Below, one piece after another: positions 24,151-33,205 of a stretch of DNA of 64,000 nucleotides. The notes beneath the pieces were generated by a model. That model worked only from the letters and a program-made list of their open reading frames with translations. It was not told the DNA's origin and did not search any database. The stretch's first letter is position 1. Every line of letters starts with the position of its first letter. The translations under genes and the position numbers were made by a program. Source of the DNA: Jiella pelagia (GTDB lineage: Bacteria > Pseudomonadota > Alphaproteobacteria > Rhizobiales > Rhizobiaceae); the NCBI RefSeq assembly GCF_026898155.1, contig NZ_CP114029.1:4878001-4942000 (forward strand). Reading direction: 5' to 3'.

Positions 24151-26132
24151 TGCGCGGCCTCTGCCATCTGGCGCGGCAGCGGCATCTCCGGAAAGCGCTT
24201 GCGCACCTCTGCCAGCACCTCGGCCACGCCGGCGGCGCCCGAGCGGCCCTCCATGCGGCGGAAGATCTCGGTCTTGGCGAAAAAGCGCCAATGGATCGGC
24301 AATGCGTCCAGTGTCTCGATCAAGAGCGCATAGGCCTCAGGCGTCCACTGGGATTCGTATTCATTGCGCTCAGGGCCGAAGTCGAAATGGCCTTCTGGCG
24401 CCGGTCGTGCCTGACGCAAGGCCTGCGTCGCCGCCTCGTCCACGACACCATCGACCAGCACCACGCCGTAATCGGCGCGTGCCGCATCCTGCGAGACATA
24501 GCCGCGCGCGACGTCCTCGGCGACGCGCCACGGCTCCCGCGCCATCGGGTCGCCGCGCCCGCCGCCGCCAGCCGAGCGAATGGACAGGATGTCGCCCGGC
24601 TGGAGGGTGGCGGTGTCGATATTGCCGAGATGGCGGGCGTCTTCCCGGCCGGGATTGACCCAGAGATCCGAAAGCCCCGCCGCCTTGCCGCCGAGAACGC
24701 CCCAGGGACGAAAGCGGGAGCGGTCGCGGTTTCGCGCCGTCACCTTCGTGTCGGGGGCGAACACCTTGAACACCATTTCGGTGGCGAGGCCGCCGCGCCA
24801 GCGCCCGGCGCCGCCGGTATCCTGTGCCAGGCCATATCTGAGGAACTCGATCGGGGTCTCGGTCTCGGTGATCTCGATCGGCGTGTTTCTCAGATAGGCC
24901 GCATCGGCGCCCGACCCGTTGGTGCCGTCACGATGGGGCATGCCGCCGCCGCCGCCGACCACCGGATTGACGGCGGAAATGACCGTGCGGCCGCTCCGCT
25001 CGTCGGTCGTCATCACGTTGACAATGCAGTTGTTGCCCGCGGGCGCTGCCGGCAGGCGATCCGGCACCACCTGGCTGAAGCCGCCGAACAGCACCGAGCG
25101 CAGCCGGGCGCAGGTGAGCGAGCGCATGCCCACCGCGGCCGGGCTGACCGGATTGAGCACCGTGCCCTGGGGTGCGATGCAGGTGAAGGGACGGGTGAGG
25201 CCGGTGTTCAGATAAAGGCGTGGATTCAGCGTGTAGAGGATGTAGTAGATCCCGACGAGCAGCATCGAATGGCGCGGATCACCCCCGGACGGGACGTTCA
25301 ACGAGGAGCCGAGCTGCGGGTCCGAGCCCGTGAAGTCGAGGATCGCTTCGTCGCCCTTGATCGTCAGGGTGAGCTTCAGGCGGCAGGGATTGGCCTCGAC
25401 GGAATCCTCGTCGGCGTAGTCGCAGAATTCCCATGTCCCGTCGGGCATCGCCCGCAGAATATCGCGGGCCTGCGCCTCGGCGTGATCCATCAACGCCTCG
25501 ACGCCCTCGAGGAACGCCTCCTTGCCGAACTTCTCGACCATGGCGAGGATCTTGCGCTCCCCGGTCTTCAGGGCGCCGACCATCGCCTTGATGTCCCCGA
25601 CATTGAGGTCGGGCTTGCGGACGTTGGCGGTCATGATCTTCAGGATCTGCTCGTCATAGACCCCTTCGTTGACGAGCTTCATCGGCGGAAATCGGATGCC
25701 TTCCTGGTGGATCTCGGTCAAAGCGCGGCTGAGCGAGGCGGGGACGGCACCGCCCATGTCGGTGTTGTGAATGTGCCCGCCCGTCCAGGCAATGATCTCG
25801 CCCTCGTAGAAGACCGGCTTCCAGAGCACCGCGTCGGGAGTATGGGTGGCGACATGGCTGGAATAGGTGTCGTTGGTGAAGCCGACGTCGCCGGGCTTGT
25901 AGTCATCGATCATCTCGATCGCCCGGCCGAAAGTCAGGCCGCAATACCATGTCGCGCCGAGGTCCATGGGAACCGCGAAGGTCTCGCCCTTGCGGTTCAA
26001 GAGCATGACGGTGAAGTCCTCGGTCTCCTTGACGAAGGCCGAATGGGCGGTGCGCTGCAGGGTGAAGCCCATGTTCTCGGCGGCCGCGCGGGCGTGGTTG
26101 GCCAGAACCTGAAGGTTCGTGCGATCGAACAT
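24147..26132 (-). CDS. hyuB: Hydantoinase B / N-methylhydantoinase beta-type subunit
   Basis: The 661-aa product starts MFDRTNLQVLANHARAAAEN and shows the HyuB family pattern: SAFVKETEDFTVMLLNRKGE, FTNDTYSSHVATHTPDAVLW and GHIHNTDMGGAVPAS, with an extended C-terminal domain (MRSLTCARLRSVLFGGF, then GGGGGMPHRDGTNGSGADAA). HyuA/HyuB pairs carry out ATP-dependent or ATP-independent opening of hydantoin-like or oxoproline-like rings, or acetone-type carboxylation in distant relatives; the exact substrate cannot be read off. It lies 4 bases after hyuA and overlaps the [2Fe-2S] gene. Confidence 0.9.
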   Translation of the reverse strand: MFDRTNLQVLANHARAAAENMGFTLQRTAHSAFVKETEDFTVMLLNRKGETFAVPMDLGATWYCGLTFGRAIEMIDDYKPGDVGFTNDTYSSHVATHTPDAVLWKPVFYEGEIIAWTGGHIHNTDMGGAVPASLSRALTEIHQEGIRFPPMKLVNEGVYDEQILKIMTANVRKPDLNVGDIKAMVGALKTGERKILAMVEKFGKEAFLEGVEALMDHAEAQARDILRAMPDGTWEFCDYADEDSVEANPCRLKLTLTIKGDEAILDFTGSDPQLGSSLNVPSGGDPRHSMLLVGIYYILYTLNPRLYLNTGLTRPFTCIAPQGTVLNPVSPAAVGMRSLTCARLRSVLFGGFSQVVPDRLPAAPAGNNCIVNVMTTDERSGRTVISAVNPVVGGGGGMPHRDGTNGSGADAAYLRNTPIEITETETPIEFLRYGLAQDTGGAGRWRGGLATEMVFKVFAPDTKVTARNRDRSRFRPWGVLGGKAAGLSDLWVNPGREDARHLGNIDTATLQPGDILSIRSAGGGGRGDPMAREPWRVAEDVARGYVSQDAARADYGVVLVDGVVDEAATQALRQARPAPEGHFDFGPERNEYESQWTPEAYALLIETLDALPIHWRFFAKTEIFRRMEGRSGAAGVAEVLAEVRKRFPEMPLPRQMAEAAQ

Positions 26133-26136
26133 CGGC

Positions 26137-28201
26137 TTACTCCGCGAAGCTGAGATGGAGATTCAGGAAGCGGTCGACTCTTGCCGTGACGCCCGTGGGA
26201 ATGGCGAAGGTCGTATCCTCCTGGGCGACCACCGCGGGGCCCTCGAAGAGCGAACCGGCGTGAAGGTCGGACCGGGCAAAAAGCGCGATGTTGCGTCTTG
26301 CGCCATCGACGAAGACCGGCGTCGTTCGCTGTGCGATCGCTTCCTGTGCAGTCTCGGCCTCTTCCGGAAAATCGAGAGCCGGGCCGGCGCCGACGGCGGA
26401 GAGCCGCAGGTTGACGACTTCGATCCGGCCGTCGGGATCATGAAAGTCGTAGATGGCGTCATGCAGCCTGTGAAACGCCGCTTGAATGGCGGGCAGGTCC
26501 GCGCGTTCGAACCATTGCGCCTCGATCGGCACCTCGATCTCGTAGCTCTGGCCGGCATAGCGCATGTCCGCCGAAAACTGCAGGTCGAGCGCTCCGTCAT
26601 GGCCTTGCGCGGCAAGCCAGCTCCGGCCCTCGGCTTCCAGTTCCGTCAGAACCTGACGCAGCCCCCGGAGCGCATTCTCGGAAAGGTCCAGGAAGGTCGT
26701 GCGGATGAAGTCGCCGCGCAGATCGGCGACGAGGCCGCCAAGCGCCGAGACGACACCGGGCCGGCGCGGCGCCATGACCCGGCGGATGCCCATTTCCCGG
26801 GCGAGCATCGCGCCCAGCATCGGGCCGCCGCCGCCGAAGGGCATCAAGGTGAAATCCCTGAGATCCACACCGGAGCGGGAGGCGAGCTTTTCCACCTCCA
26901 CGAACATCTCCGAAACCGCGATATCGAGGATCGCCTGGGCCGTGTCCTCCAGGCCGCGGCCGAGCTTGCCGGCGAGTTCTACCACCGCCTTGCGCGCTAG
27001 ATCGACGTCCATCTGAAGCTGGCCATAGGCCATCTGGCTGTGGCCAAGCCAGCCGCAGACCGCCATGGCGTCGGTCACGGTCGCCCGGGTTCCACCGCGT
27101 CCATAGCACGCCGGCCCGGGAGTCGAGCCCGCCGATTCCGGCCCGAGGCGCAGGACGCCGCGCTCGTCGAGTGTGGCGATCGACCCGCCGCCGATGCCGA
27201 TCGAGCCTCACCGAGATGGAGGGAACATAGAGCGGAAACTCGCCGATCAGTTCGCCCGTGCCGAATTGTGGTGCGCCGTCGATGATCAGCGCGAAATCGG
27301 CCGACGTGCCGCCGATATCGAGGGTCAGGACGTGACTCTCTCCCGCCTGTCGGGCTAGCCAGGCCGCCCCCATGACGCCCGACGCCGTGCCGGACAGAAG
27401 CATGTTGACGCAGGCGCGCTTCCCCTCGGCGGCGTTCATCACCCCGCCATTCGACTTCGTCAGCATCGCTCGCGCGGGCACACCCCTTTCGGCGAGGCGG
27501 GCCTCGAGGGCGGTCAGATATCCAGCGACGCGGGGATGGACGTAGCCGTTCATGATCGCCGTGGTCGTACGCTCATATTCGCGGATGACCGGCCAGACCT
27601 CGGCCGAAGTGAACACGAAGAGTTCCGGCGCGATCCGGCCGATCTCGGCTTTCACGGCCTCCTCCTGGGATCCGTCGCGCCATGCGTGGAGGAGGGCGAC
27701 GATGATCCCCTCGGCGCCGCTCTTGCGGGCTGCTGCCACGGCTTTTGCGACGGCGGCCATGTCGGGCTCGCGCGTCTGGCGTCCATCGGATCGCATACGA
27801 GCTGGTATGCCGAAAATACGGTCGCGGGGAATCATCGGGTCGGGGCGGCTGCAGAACAGCGAATAGACTTCCGGCATGCGCAGCCGGGCGAGTTCGATCA
27901 CATCCTCGAAACCGGCATTGGTGATCAGCGCGAGGTCGGCGCCGCGCCGCTGGATGATGGTGTTGATCCCGACCGTGGTGCCGTGAACGAACCGGCTGAC
28001 ATGGGCCGGATCCAGGCCCTCGCGTTCGGCGAGAAGCGTCAGCCCCGTCATCAGCTCCGCCCCCGGATCGTCGGGCGTCGTCAGCACCTTCAACGAGGCG
28101 ACCCGGCCCGAGCGCGTTTCCAGAGCGCAGAAGTCGATGAAGGTGCCGCCGATATCCACCCCGATCTTCCAGTCCGCCTGTCCGGCAGCAGCGTCCATCA
28201 T
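26137..28201 (-). CDS. hyuA: Hydantoinase A / 5-oxoprolinase-type subunit (frameshifted at 27203)
   Basis: With one base removed at 27203-27209 (GAGCCTC to GAGCTC) the protein is 687 aa and continuous through VPSISVSSIGIGGGSIATLD. It has the hydantoinase A N-terminal ATPase-like domain (WKIGVDIGGTFIDFCALE), the second phosphate loop (LTLDIGGTSADFALI) and the C-terminal part with PFGGGGPMLGAMLAREMGI. The start is the first of two ATGs after GGAGAGG. It forms the catalytic pair with hyuB and heads the leftward operon. Divergent from it, 165 bases away, is a DadA-like oxidase. The frame break is one of eleven with the same motif and probably is not real. Confidence 0.87.
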
Positions 28202-28260
28202 GATGCCTCTCCGCAATTCAACGTCGAAGGAAACTGGCAGAGCGTGACGAGCGGGTCCAA

Positions 28261-28315
28261 GACGCAAAGCAACGTCCGATATAAGGGGGCCTTATGCTGC
28301 TTGCGCATTTGCGTC
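28261..28315. promoter_or_regulatory. Nested palindrome between hyuA and a DadA-like gene (operator)
   Basis: Two inverted repeats share one centre at 28288: inner ATAAGG-GGG-CCTTAT (28281-28295) and outer GACGCAAA (28261-28268) with TTTGCGTC (28308-28315). The double dyad lies in the 164-base divergent region, so a regulator bound here could control both transcripts. No regulator gene is adjacent; LysR (33206) and Lrp/AsnC (35726) are the nearest candidates. Confidence 0.55.
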
Positions 28316-28365
28316 TTTGCCCTGCGACCCGCCAGGCCACAGAAAGAAGGCAAAGGAGAGAGCGG

Positions 28366-29502
28366 ATGGACGTGATCGTGATCGGTGGCGGGCTGATGGG
28401 AACGGCCGCCACCTTCTTCCTGGCCCGGCGCGGCGTGAGAGTCACCTTGATCGAGCGCGGGCGCGTGGGCACCGGGGCGACCGTTGCATCCTTCGGCAAT
28501 GTCCGCCGAACGGGGCGCTACCTGCCGCAGCTGCCTTTGGCGCACCGCTCTCGCGCTTTGTGGGGCGAGGCGGAGCGGATGCTGGGCCGCGACGTGGAAT
28601 TCCGCGCCACCGGGCATCTCCGGCTGGTGTTCGACGAGAAGGGGCGGGAGGACATGCGCCGCTTCATCGAAGCCGCCCGGCCGTGGGATTTCGAGCCCGA
28701 GGAGATTGGCCAGAATGAGCTGCGGGTGCGATTTCCGGGCATCGGGCCAGACGCGATCGGTGCGTCATTCGCCGAGAAGGACGGCAACGGCAATCCGCGT
28801 CTGATCTGCCCGGCCTTTGCCGCCGCTGCGCAGAAACTCGGCGCCACCATCCTCGAAGAGCAGGAGGTTCTGGACGTTGCCCGCACGGGCAGCGGATTCT
28901 GCGTGACCACTTCGACTGGCCATTTCGAAGCCGAAGTCCTTCTGAACACGGCCGGAGCCTGGGGCGCGAAGCTCGCCGCCCGCTTCGGCGAGACTGTGCC
29001 GATCGAAGCGCGCGGTCCGCAGATGGGCGTGACCGAGCCCTTGCCCTATCGTATCGCCCCGGTCGTCGGCATGTGGGCTGCGGGGCGGCCCAACGGCTAT
29101 CTGCGGCAGGTGGAGCGCGGCAATATCGTCTTCGGCGGCGGCGCGGTGCGCACCCATGTCGACCTTGAACGCACCCGCTACGCCACGGCCGATCCCGCGC
29201 GCCTGCCCGGGCAGCTCGCCTCGCTCTTGCCGCTGCTGCCGGCGCTGGCCGACGTGTCGGTCATCCGTACCTGGTCCGGTGTCGAGGGCTATGTCGCGGA
29301 CGATCTGCCCGTCATGGGCCCGTCAGCGACGATGCCCGGCCTCTACCATGCCTTCGGCTTCTGCGGTCACGGCTTCCAGCTCGGCCCCGGCGTCGGCGAC
29401 GTGATGGCCGAGCTGATCGCGACGGGCCGAACCGAGACGCCGATCGCCGACTTCGACATCGCCCGGTTCAACGGCGCCAGCACCACCGTGACGGCGGACT
29501 GA
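28366..29502 (+). CDS. FAD-dependent D-amino-acid/opine-oxidase-type subunit (DadA family)
   Basis: The 378-aa protein starts MDVIVIGGGLMGTAATFFLA (Rossmann FAD site), preceded by AGGAGAG. Family features include VASFGNVRRTGRYLPQLP near the flavin, and YHAFGFCGHGFQLGPGVGD at the C-terminus, the DAO-family flavin-binding end. It resembles HcnC/OoxB-type catalytic subunits, which oxidise imino or D-amino acids and pass electrons to HcnA/HcnB-like partners. Those partners are encoded by the divergent operon (23848 and 22471), so a split-operon heterotrimer is likely. It ends before a hairpin shared with the convergent TRAP genes. Confidence 0.85.
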   Translation: MDVIVIGGGLMGTAATFFLARRGVRVTLIERGRVGTGATVASFGNVRRTGRYLPQLPLAHRSRALWGEAERMLGRDVEFRATGHLRLVFDEKGREDMRRFIEAARPWDFEPEEIGQNELRVRFPGIGPDAIGASFAEKDGNGNPRLICPAFAAAAQKLGATILEEQEVLDVARTGSGFCVTTSTGHFEAEVLLNTAGAWGAKLAARFGETVPIEARGPQMGVTEPLPYRIAPVVGMWAAGRPNGYLRQVERGNIVFGGGAVRTHVDLERTRYATADPARLPGQLASLLPLLPALADVSVIRTWSGVEGYVADDLPVMGPSATMPGLYHAFGFCGHGFQLGPGVGDVMAELIATGRTETPIADFDIARFNGASTTVTAD

Positions 29503-29631
29503 TCCCCGCCGAGCTTCGGCTCCGATGAAGAAGGGGATTGCCGTGGGCCCTTGCGTTGCTCGTGCCTGATCGGTCTCCTGCCGATTCCAGGCCAGCCACA
29601 TCCGCCCGCTCCACGAGGTAAGCCGACTTAT

Positions 29632-29668
29632 ACCAACGGCCCGAGAGAATGACTCCCGGGCCGTTGGT
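29632..29668. terminator. Hairpin between convergent genes (12-bp stem)
   Basis: ACCAACGGCCCG, a 13-base loop, then CGGGCCGTTGGT form a perfect 12-bp stem midway between the convergent DadA-like gene and dctM. There is no T run of note, so it may act as a bidirectional transcript-end hairpin and not a textbook intrinsic terminator. Confidence 0.65.
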
Positions 29669-29760
29669 TTGGAGCCCGCGCGGCGATCGAGCGTAAACCC
29701 CTTGGCGCCGGTCAAACACCGGGGCCGACGGTCTGATCCACGCACGCCAATCTGATTTCC

Positions 29761-31053
29761 TCAGTACATCATCTCGGGCAATGCCAGGACGACGCCCGGC
29801 CAGATGATGAAGATGACTTCCGCCACCAGCAGGGCCATGAGGAACGGAAAGACGCCTTTCGATATCTGTTCCAACGGACTGTTGGTGACGCCCTGGAGGA
29901 CAAAGAGATTGACCCCGACGGGCGGCGTGATGGCCGCCATTTCGGTGTAAAGGACCATGATGACCCCGAACCAGACGGGATTGATGTCCAGAGCCAGGAT
30001 GACGGGAAACATCAGCGGCAGGGTCACGACCATCATCGCCGCACCGTCCATGAAGAGTCCCAGGAACAAGAACAGCAGGGTGCAGATGATCAGGAACTGA
30101 ATGCGGCTGAGATCATACTCCACCACCAGGCCGATCAGATATTGCGGCACGCCCATATTCGAGAAGCCGTGACCGAGGATCATTCCGCCGAGGAGGACGA
30201 AAAAGATCAGCGTACTGATCGTCACCCCGTCGCGCAGGGCCTGTCCAAGCGTTTCCAGATTGAGGTTACGATAGGCCGCGGCGACGAGAAGCGACCCGAG
30301 GCACCCCAGCGCACCGGCCTCCACGGCCGTCGCAATGCCGAAGTACATCGTCCCCAGAACCATCGCGAAGAGCAGGATGACCGGCCAGACATTGAGAACC
30401 AGCGCGATGGTTCTTGCCGGGCCTAGCCAGGGTTCCCGCAGGTCGTCCCGCAGCACCAAGGAGCGCAGGACGATGTAGGCCATGAACAGGAGCGCGATGA
30501 TCAGGCCTGGCACCACCCCCGCCATGAAGAGTTGACCGATCGAGGTATCGGTCATCACCCCATAGATGATGAAGCCGAGGCTCGGCGGGATCATCGGCCC
30601 CAGGGTGCCTCCGGCGGCCAGAGATCCCAGCGCCGGACCATCGGGATAGCCGCGCTTGCGCAACTCCGGAAGGCCGATGGTGCTCATGGCGGCGCAGGTG
30701 GCCGCCGTCGAGCCGCAGATCGACGCGAACAAGGCCGAGCCGGCGATGTTTGCGTGCAGCAGACCGCCCGGCATCCAGCCGACGACAGCCGCACTGCTGT
30801 CGTAGAGCTTCTTGGAAATGCCGCATGACGCCAGGATGGTGGCCATGAAAACGAACAGCGGAAGAGCGACGAACTCATAGCTGTTCATGCTGTTGAAGGC
30901 GACGAACCCGACCGCCTGCAAACCCGACCAACCGTCGCGAAGCAGGTACAGACCGATTCCGCTCAGCCCCAAGGCGACCCCGATCCAGACACCGCTCGCC
31001 ATGAGAACGATGAACAGCAAGGCAACCAGTCCCGCCAGATGCAGCAAGTCCAT
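29761..31053 (-). CDS. dctM: TRAP transporter large permease (DctM type)
   Basis: The 430-aa protein has about 12 membrane helices and family features such as IAGSALFASICGSTAATCAA, LAAGGTLGPMIPPSLGFIIY and LLFLFLGLFMDGAAMMVVTL, the repeated GxxxP-type hairpin regions of DctM that bind Na+ and substrate. It forms the transport pore with the DctQ subunit encoded 98 bases upstream. The operon order dctP-dctQ-dctM is the common one. Substrates of the family are organic acids, including oxo and hydroxy acids and ectoines; the context suggests an acid or zwitterion from amine breakdown. Confidence 0.94.
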   Translation of the reverse strand: MDLLHLAGLVALLFIVLMASGVWIGVALGLSGIGLYLLRDGWSGLQAVGFVAFNSMNSYEFVALPLFVFMATILASCGISKKLYDSSAAVVGWMPGGLLHANIAGSALFASICGSTAATCAAMSTIGLPELRKRGYPDGPALGSLAAGGTLGPMIPPSLGFIIYGVMTDTSIGQLFMAGVVPGLIIALLFMAYIVLRSLVLRDDLREPWLGPARTIALVLNVWPVILLFAMVLGTMYFGIATAVEAGALGCLGSLLVAAAYRNLNLETLGQALRDGVTISTLIFFVLLGGMILGHGFSNMGVPQYLIGLVVEYDLSRIQFLIICTLLFLFLGLFMDGAAMMVVTLPLMFPVILALDINPVWFGVIMVLYTEMAAITPPVGVNLFVLQGVTNSPLEQISKGVFPFLMALLVAEVIFIIWPGVVLALPEMMY

Positions 31054-31151
31054 GGTTCAGGTCTCCAGAAAAGCTCTTGGGGAATGCAGGTCCGCTCGCG
31101 CGACATCCAAACGCCCGGAGAGCGCGGCCGCGTGGATCGACCAGATGCGTG

Positions 31152-31673
31152 TCAGTGGGATTGGCCGGGGCTGAGCCGACCATTCGGGTCGACCACCATT
31201 TCGAGGAACCGCAGAAGGGAAACGGTTCCTAACAGCAGGAATCCGAAGCTGAACACTGCCTGGAAGGGCCAGGCGACGATGCCGGAAACATCGAACCGCG
31301 AGTTCATCATGTAGGAGATGAAAATGAGATTTTTGGACGCTGTCATCATCAATGCCGACAGCAACAGCGTCACGAGATACGAAAATGCCGTAAGGTAATA
31401 CTGCACCTTCAAGCTGAAGTGGCGGGTCAGCAGATCGACGCGGATGTGCTGTTCGCGGACCAGGAGGCTGGCAAAGCTGAGTGAGGCGAAGACCACCAGC
31501 AAAGCTGCGACGAGATCACCCTGAAAGATGAGCGGCGCGGCGAACACGTATCGCATCACCACTCCGACTGCGATCAGCCCGACCCAAACCAAAAGCACCA
31601 GCCAAGACAGATATTCCGCCATTTTGGCAATGACATCGGCTTTCCGACTGCACGCGAGGACGATGTCTTTCAA
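31152..31673 (-). CDS. dctQ: TRAP transporter small permease (DctQ type)
   Basis: The 173-aa protein has four membrane helices with the DctQ hallmark between helices two and three (FASLLVREQHIRVDLLTRHF, which matches the family's R-x-H-I-x-V/D). The first helix reads LSWLVLLVWVGLIAVGVVMR with a following Arg-Tyr. It anchors the large permease in the inner membrane. Distances of about 80 bases to dctP and 98 to dctM leave no room for other genes. Confidence 0.92.
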   Translation of the reverse strand: MKDIVLACSRKADVIAKMAEYLSWLVLLVWVGLIAVGVVMRYVFAAPLIFQGDLVAALLVVFASLSFASLLVREQHIRVDLLTRHFSLKVQYYLTAFSYLVTLLLSALMMTASKNLIFISYMMNSRFDVSGIVAWPFQAVFSFGFLLLGTVSLLRFLEMVVDPNGRLSPGQSH

Positions 31674-31753
31674 GTCTTGAACTCCGGTCGTCTGCCGAGG
31701 CTGGATGCGGGAGGGGAAAAGGCCCCTCCCACGAGAGACAATCTCGCCGATGC

Positions 31754-32791
31754 TCAGTTCGAAGCGGATGCGCGCACCGCATCGATTGCTTCGTAAGCCT
31801 TTTTCGACATGTCGTCCTGGGCGACGAACTTGGCGACCGCGTCCTCGTGGATCTTCGAGAAGACCTGCTTGGCCGCCTCATCCGGAACGATGATCTTGAC
31901 CTCATGCTCCTTGGCATAGGCATAGGGGTCATTGGAGGTGTCCGGGTTCGACAGATCGGCCATGTAGGCTTTATCCCACTCGGCGAAGACGGCGCGGACG
32001 GTCTCTTGATCCTTTGCGTCGAGACGCTGCCAGGCCTGCTCGCTGACCCCCAGAATGTGCGGCAGGAACATCAAGTCGAGCTGGTAGACGTTGTCGACGA
32101 CCTCATCGAATTTCATCTCTTTCAAGGCCGTGATGCCGGTAATGGCGCCGTCGATCGTCCCGCGCTGAAGACCCATGTAGATTTCGGACTTCTGGAGCGA
32201 CGTCGGCACGGCGCCCAGGGCCGTGACGATGGCATTGGTGTTCGGATCGTAGGTGCGGACGAGCTTACCGGAGAAATCATCGACCGATTTCACGCCGTTC
32301 TTCAGATAGATGACGAGCCACTTGTCGGGATGCAGCGGATAGGCCAGCGGAACGATCTGATGCTTGCCGGAGAATTCCTCCAGCATCGGCTTCGTCGCAG
32401 CAAGCATCGGCTCACGAGCGTCTGCGTCCGGCGACAGGAATGGCAGCCCGTAGACGCCGAGCCATGGATACTCCAGCGCCGATGCGCTGGTCGGGATCAG
32501 GGCAGAGTCGAGCATGCCATATTCGAGCGCGCTGACATATTGTTTGGCTTGGAAGCCGGACTCTGATCCGTAATGGACCTCGAACTCCACGCGCCCGTCG
32601 GTTTCTTTCTCGATCCGCTCGAAGGCGTCCTGCAGCCTGAGGGAAAGTTCATGTCGGGGCGACTGGATCGTCGCAAATCGCAATGTCACGTCTGCGGCGT
32701 TCGCGAATCCGGAAACTGATGACGCAATCGCCAGCGCGCCCGTCAGCACCGCGAGTCCTGAACCAAGTCCAATTCTATTCGAAAGCGACAT
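31754..32791 (-). CDS. dctP: TRAP transporter periplasmic solute-binding protein (DctP type)
   Basis: The 345-aa protein has a signal peptide (hydrophobic segment about residues 8-28, cleavage near FANA-ADV at 32) followed by the DctP fold: RFATIQSPRHELSLRLQDAF, KLVRTYDPNTNAIVTALGAV (the conserved Arg that binds the substrate carboxylate) and MGLQRGTIDGAITGITALKE. It delivers a carboxylate-bearing solute to DctQM. It is the first gene of the operon; about 410 AT-richer bases upstream hold the promoter. The LysR gene beyond it reads in the same direction. Confidence 0.93.
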   Translation of the reverse strand: MSLSNRIGLGSGLAVLTGALAIASSVSGFANAADVTLRFATIQSPRHELSLRLQDAFERIEKETDGRVEFEVHYGSESGFQAKQYVSALEYGMLDSALIPTSASALEYPWLGVYGLPFLSPDADAREPMLAATKPMLEEFSGKHQIVPLAYPLHPDKWLVIYLKNGVKSVDDFSGKLVRTYDPNTNAIVTALGAVPTSLQKSEIYMGLQRGTIDGAITGITALKEMKFDEVVDNVYQLDLMFLPHILGVSEQAWQRLDAKDQETVRAVFAEWDKAYMADLSNPDTSNDPYAYAKEHEVKIIVPDEAAKQVFSKIHEDAVAKFVAQDDMSKKAYEAIDAVRASASN

Positions 32792-33205
32792 GTATCTTTC
32801 CTATCCTGATAGTTCGAATTCACGACACGGCGTAATAATTCCGAGTAGATGTACCCAATACACTGTCGACAAGAATTCTTACCTTGTCTTTCGGGTTATC
32901 GAGATTGATCCATTTCGATTGAGAAAGTCATCGTAAAGCTGTGCGTCTGACCGTCCAATACGAATCAATGCGCGTCACATAAGCCGCGCCTATCAACGGG
33001 GTGGGCAAGCGTCTTCAGCCCGCACCCTGGGTCCGGGCTCTGGCTTGAAGAGCGGGTCGATCCCCATTCCCGATCAGGCGCCGCTTCTCATGCGGTTGCG
33101 CGCAGCCGGATCGGCAACGCACGTTCGCCGGCATCCGCGAGACCGAAATTCTTCAGCGAACGCGGTCGGCGACGCAGTTGAGAGGCCGTTCTGGCGTGAG
33201 CGCTT
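32792..33205. promoter_or_regulatory. 414-base region upstream of the TRAP operon
   Basis: The half next to dctP (32792-32960) is AT-rich with several TTCGAATT-like and GAATTC-containing stretches and should hold the promoter. The other half (33000-33205) is GC-rich non-coding DNA after the LysR stop. I do not see a clean operator, but a LysR T-N11-A site may exist. Confidence 0.4.

Noticed and set aside
23901..26153. Very long open frame on the plus strand opposite hyuB and the [2Fe-2S] gene
   Set aside because: Its protein has no fold pattern, is rich in Arg, His and Gly, and mirrors the codon structure of the well-supported minus-strand genes. Similar antisense frames lie opposite the dpp operon (36490-38862) and 41014-43407.
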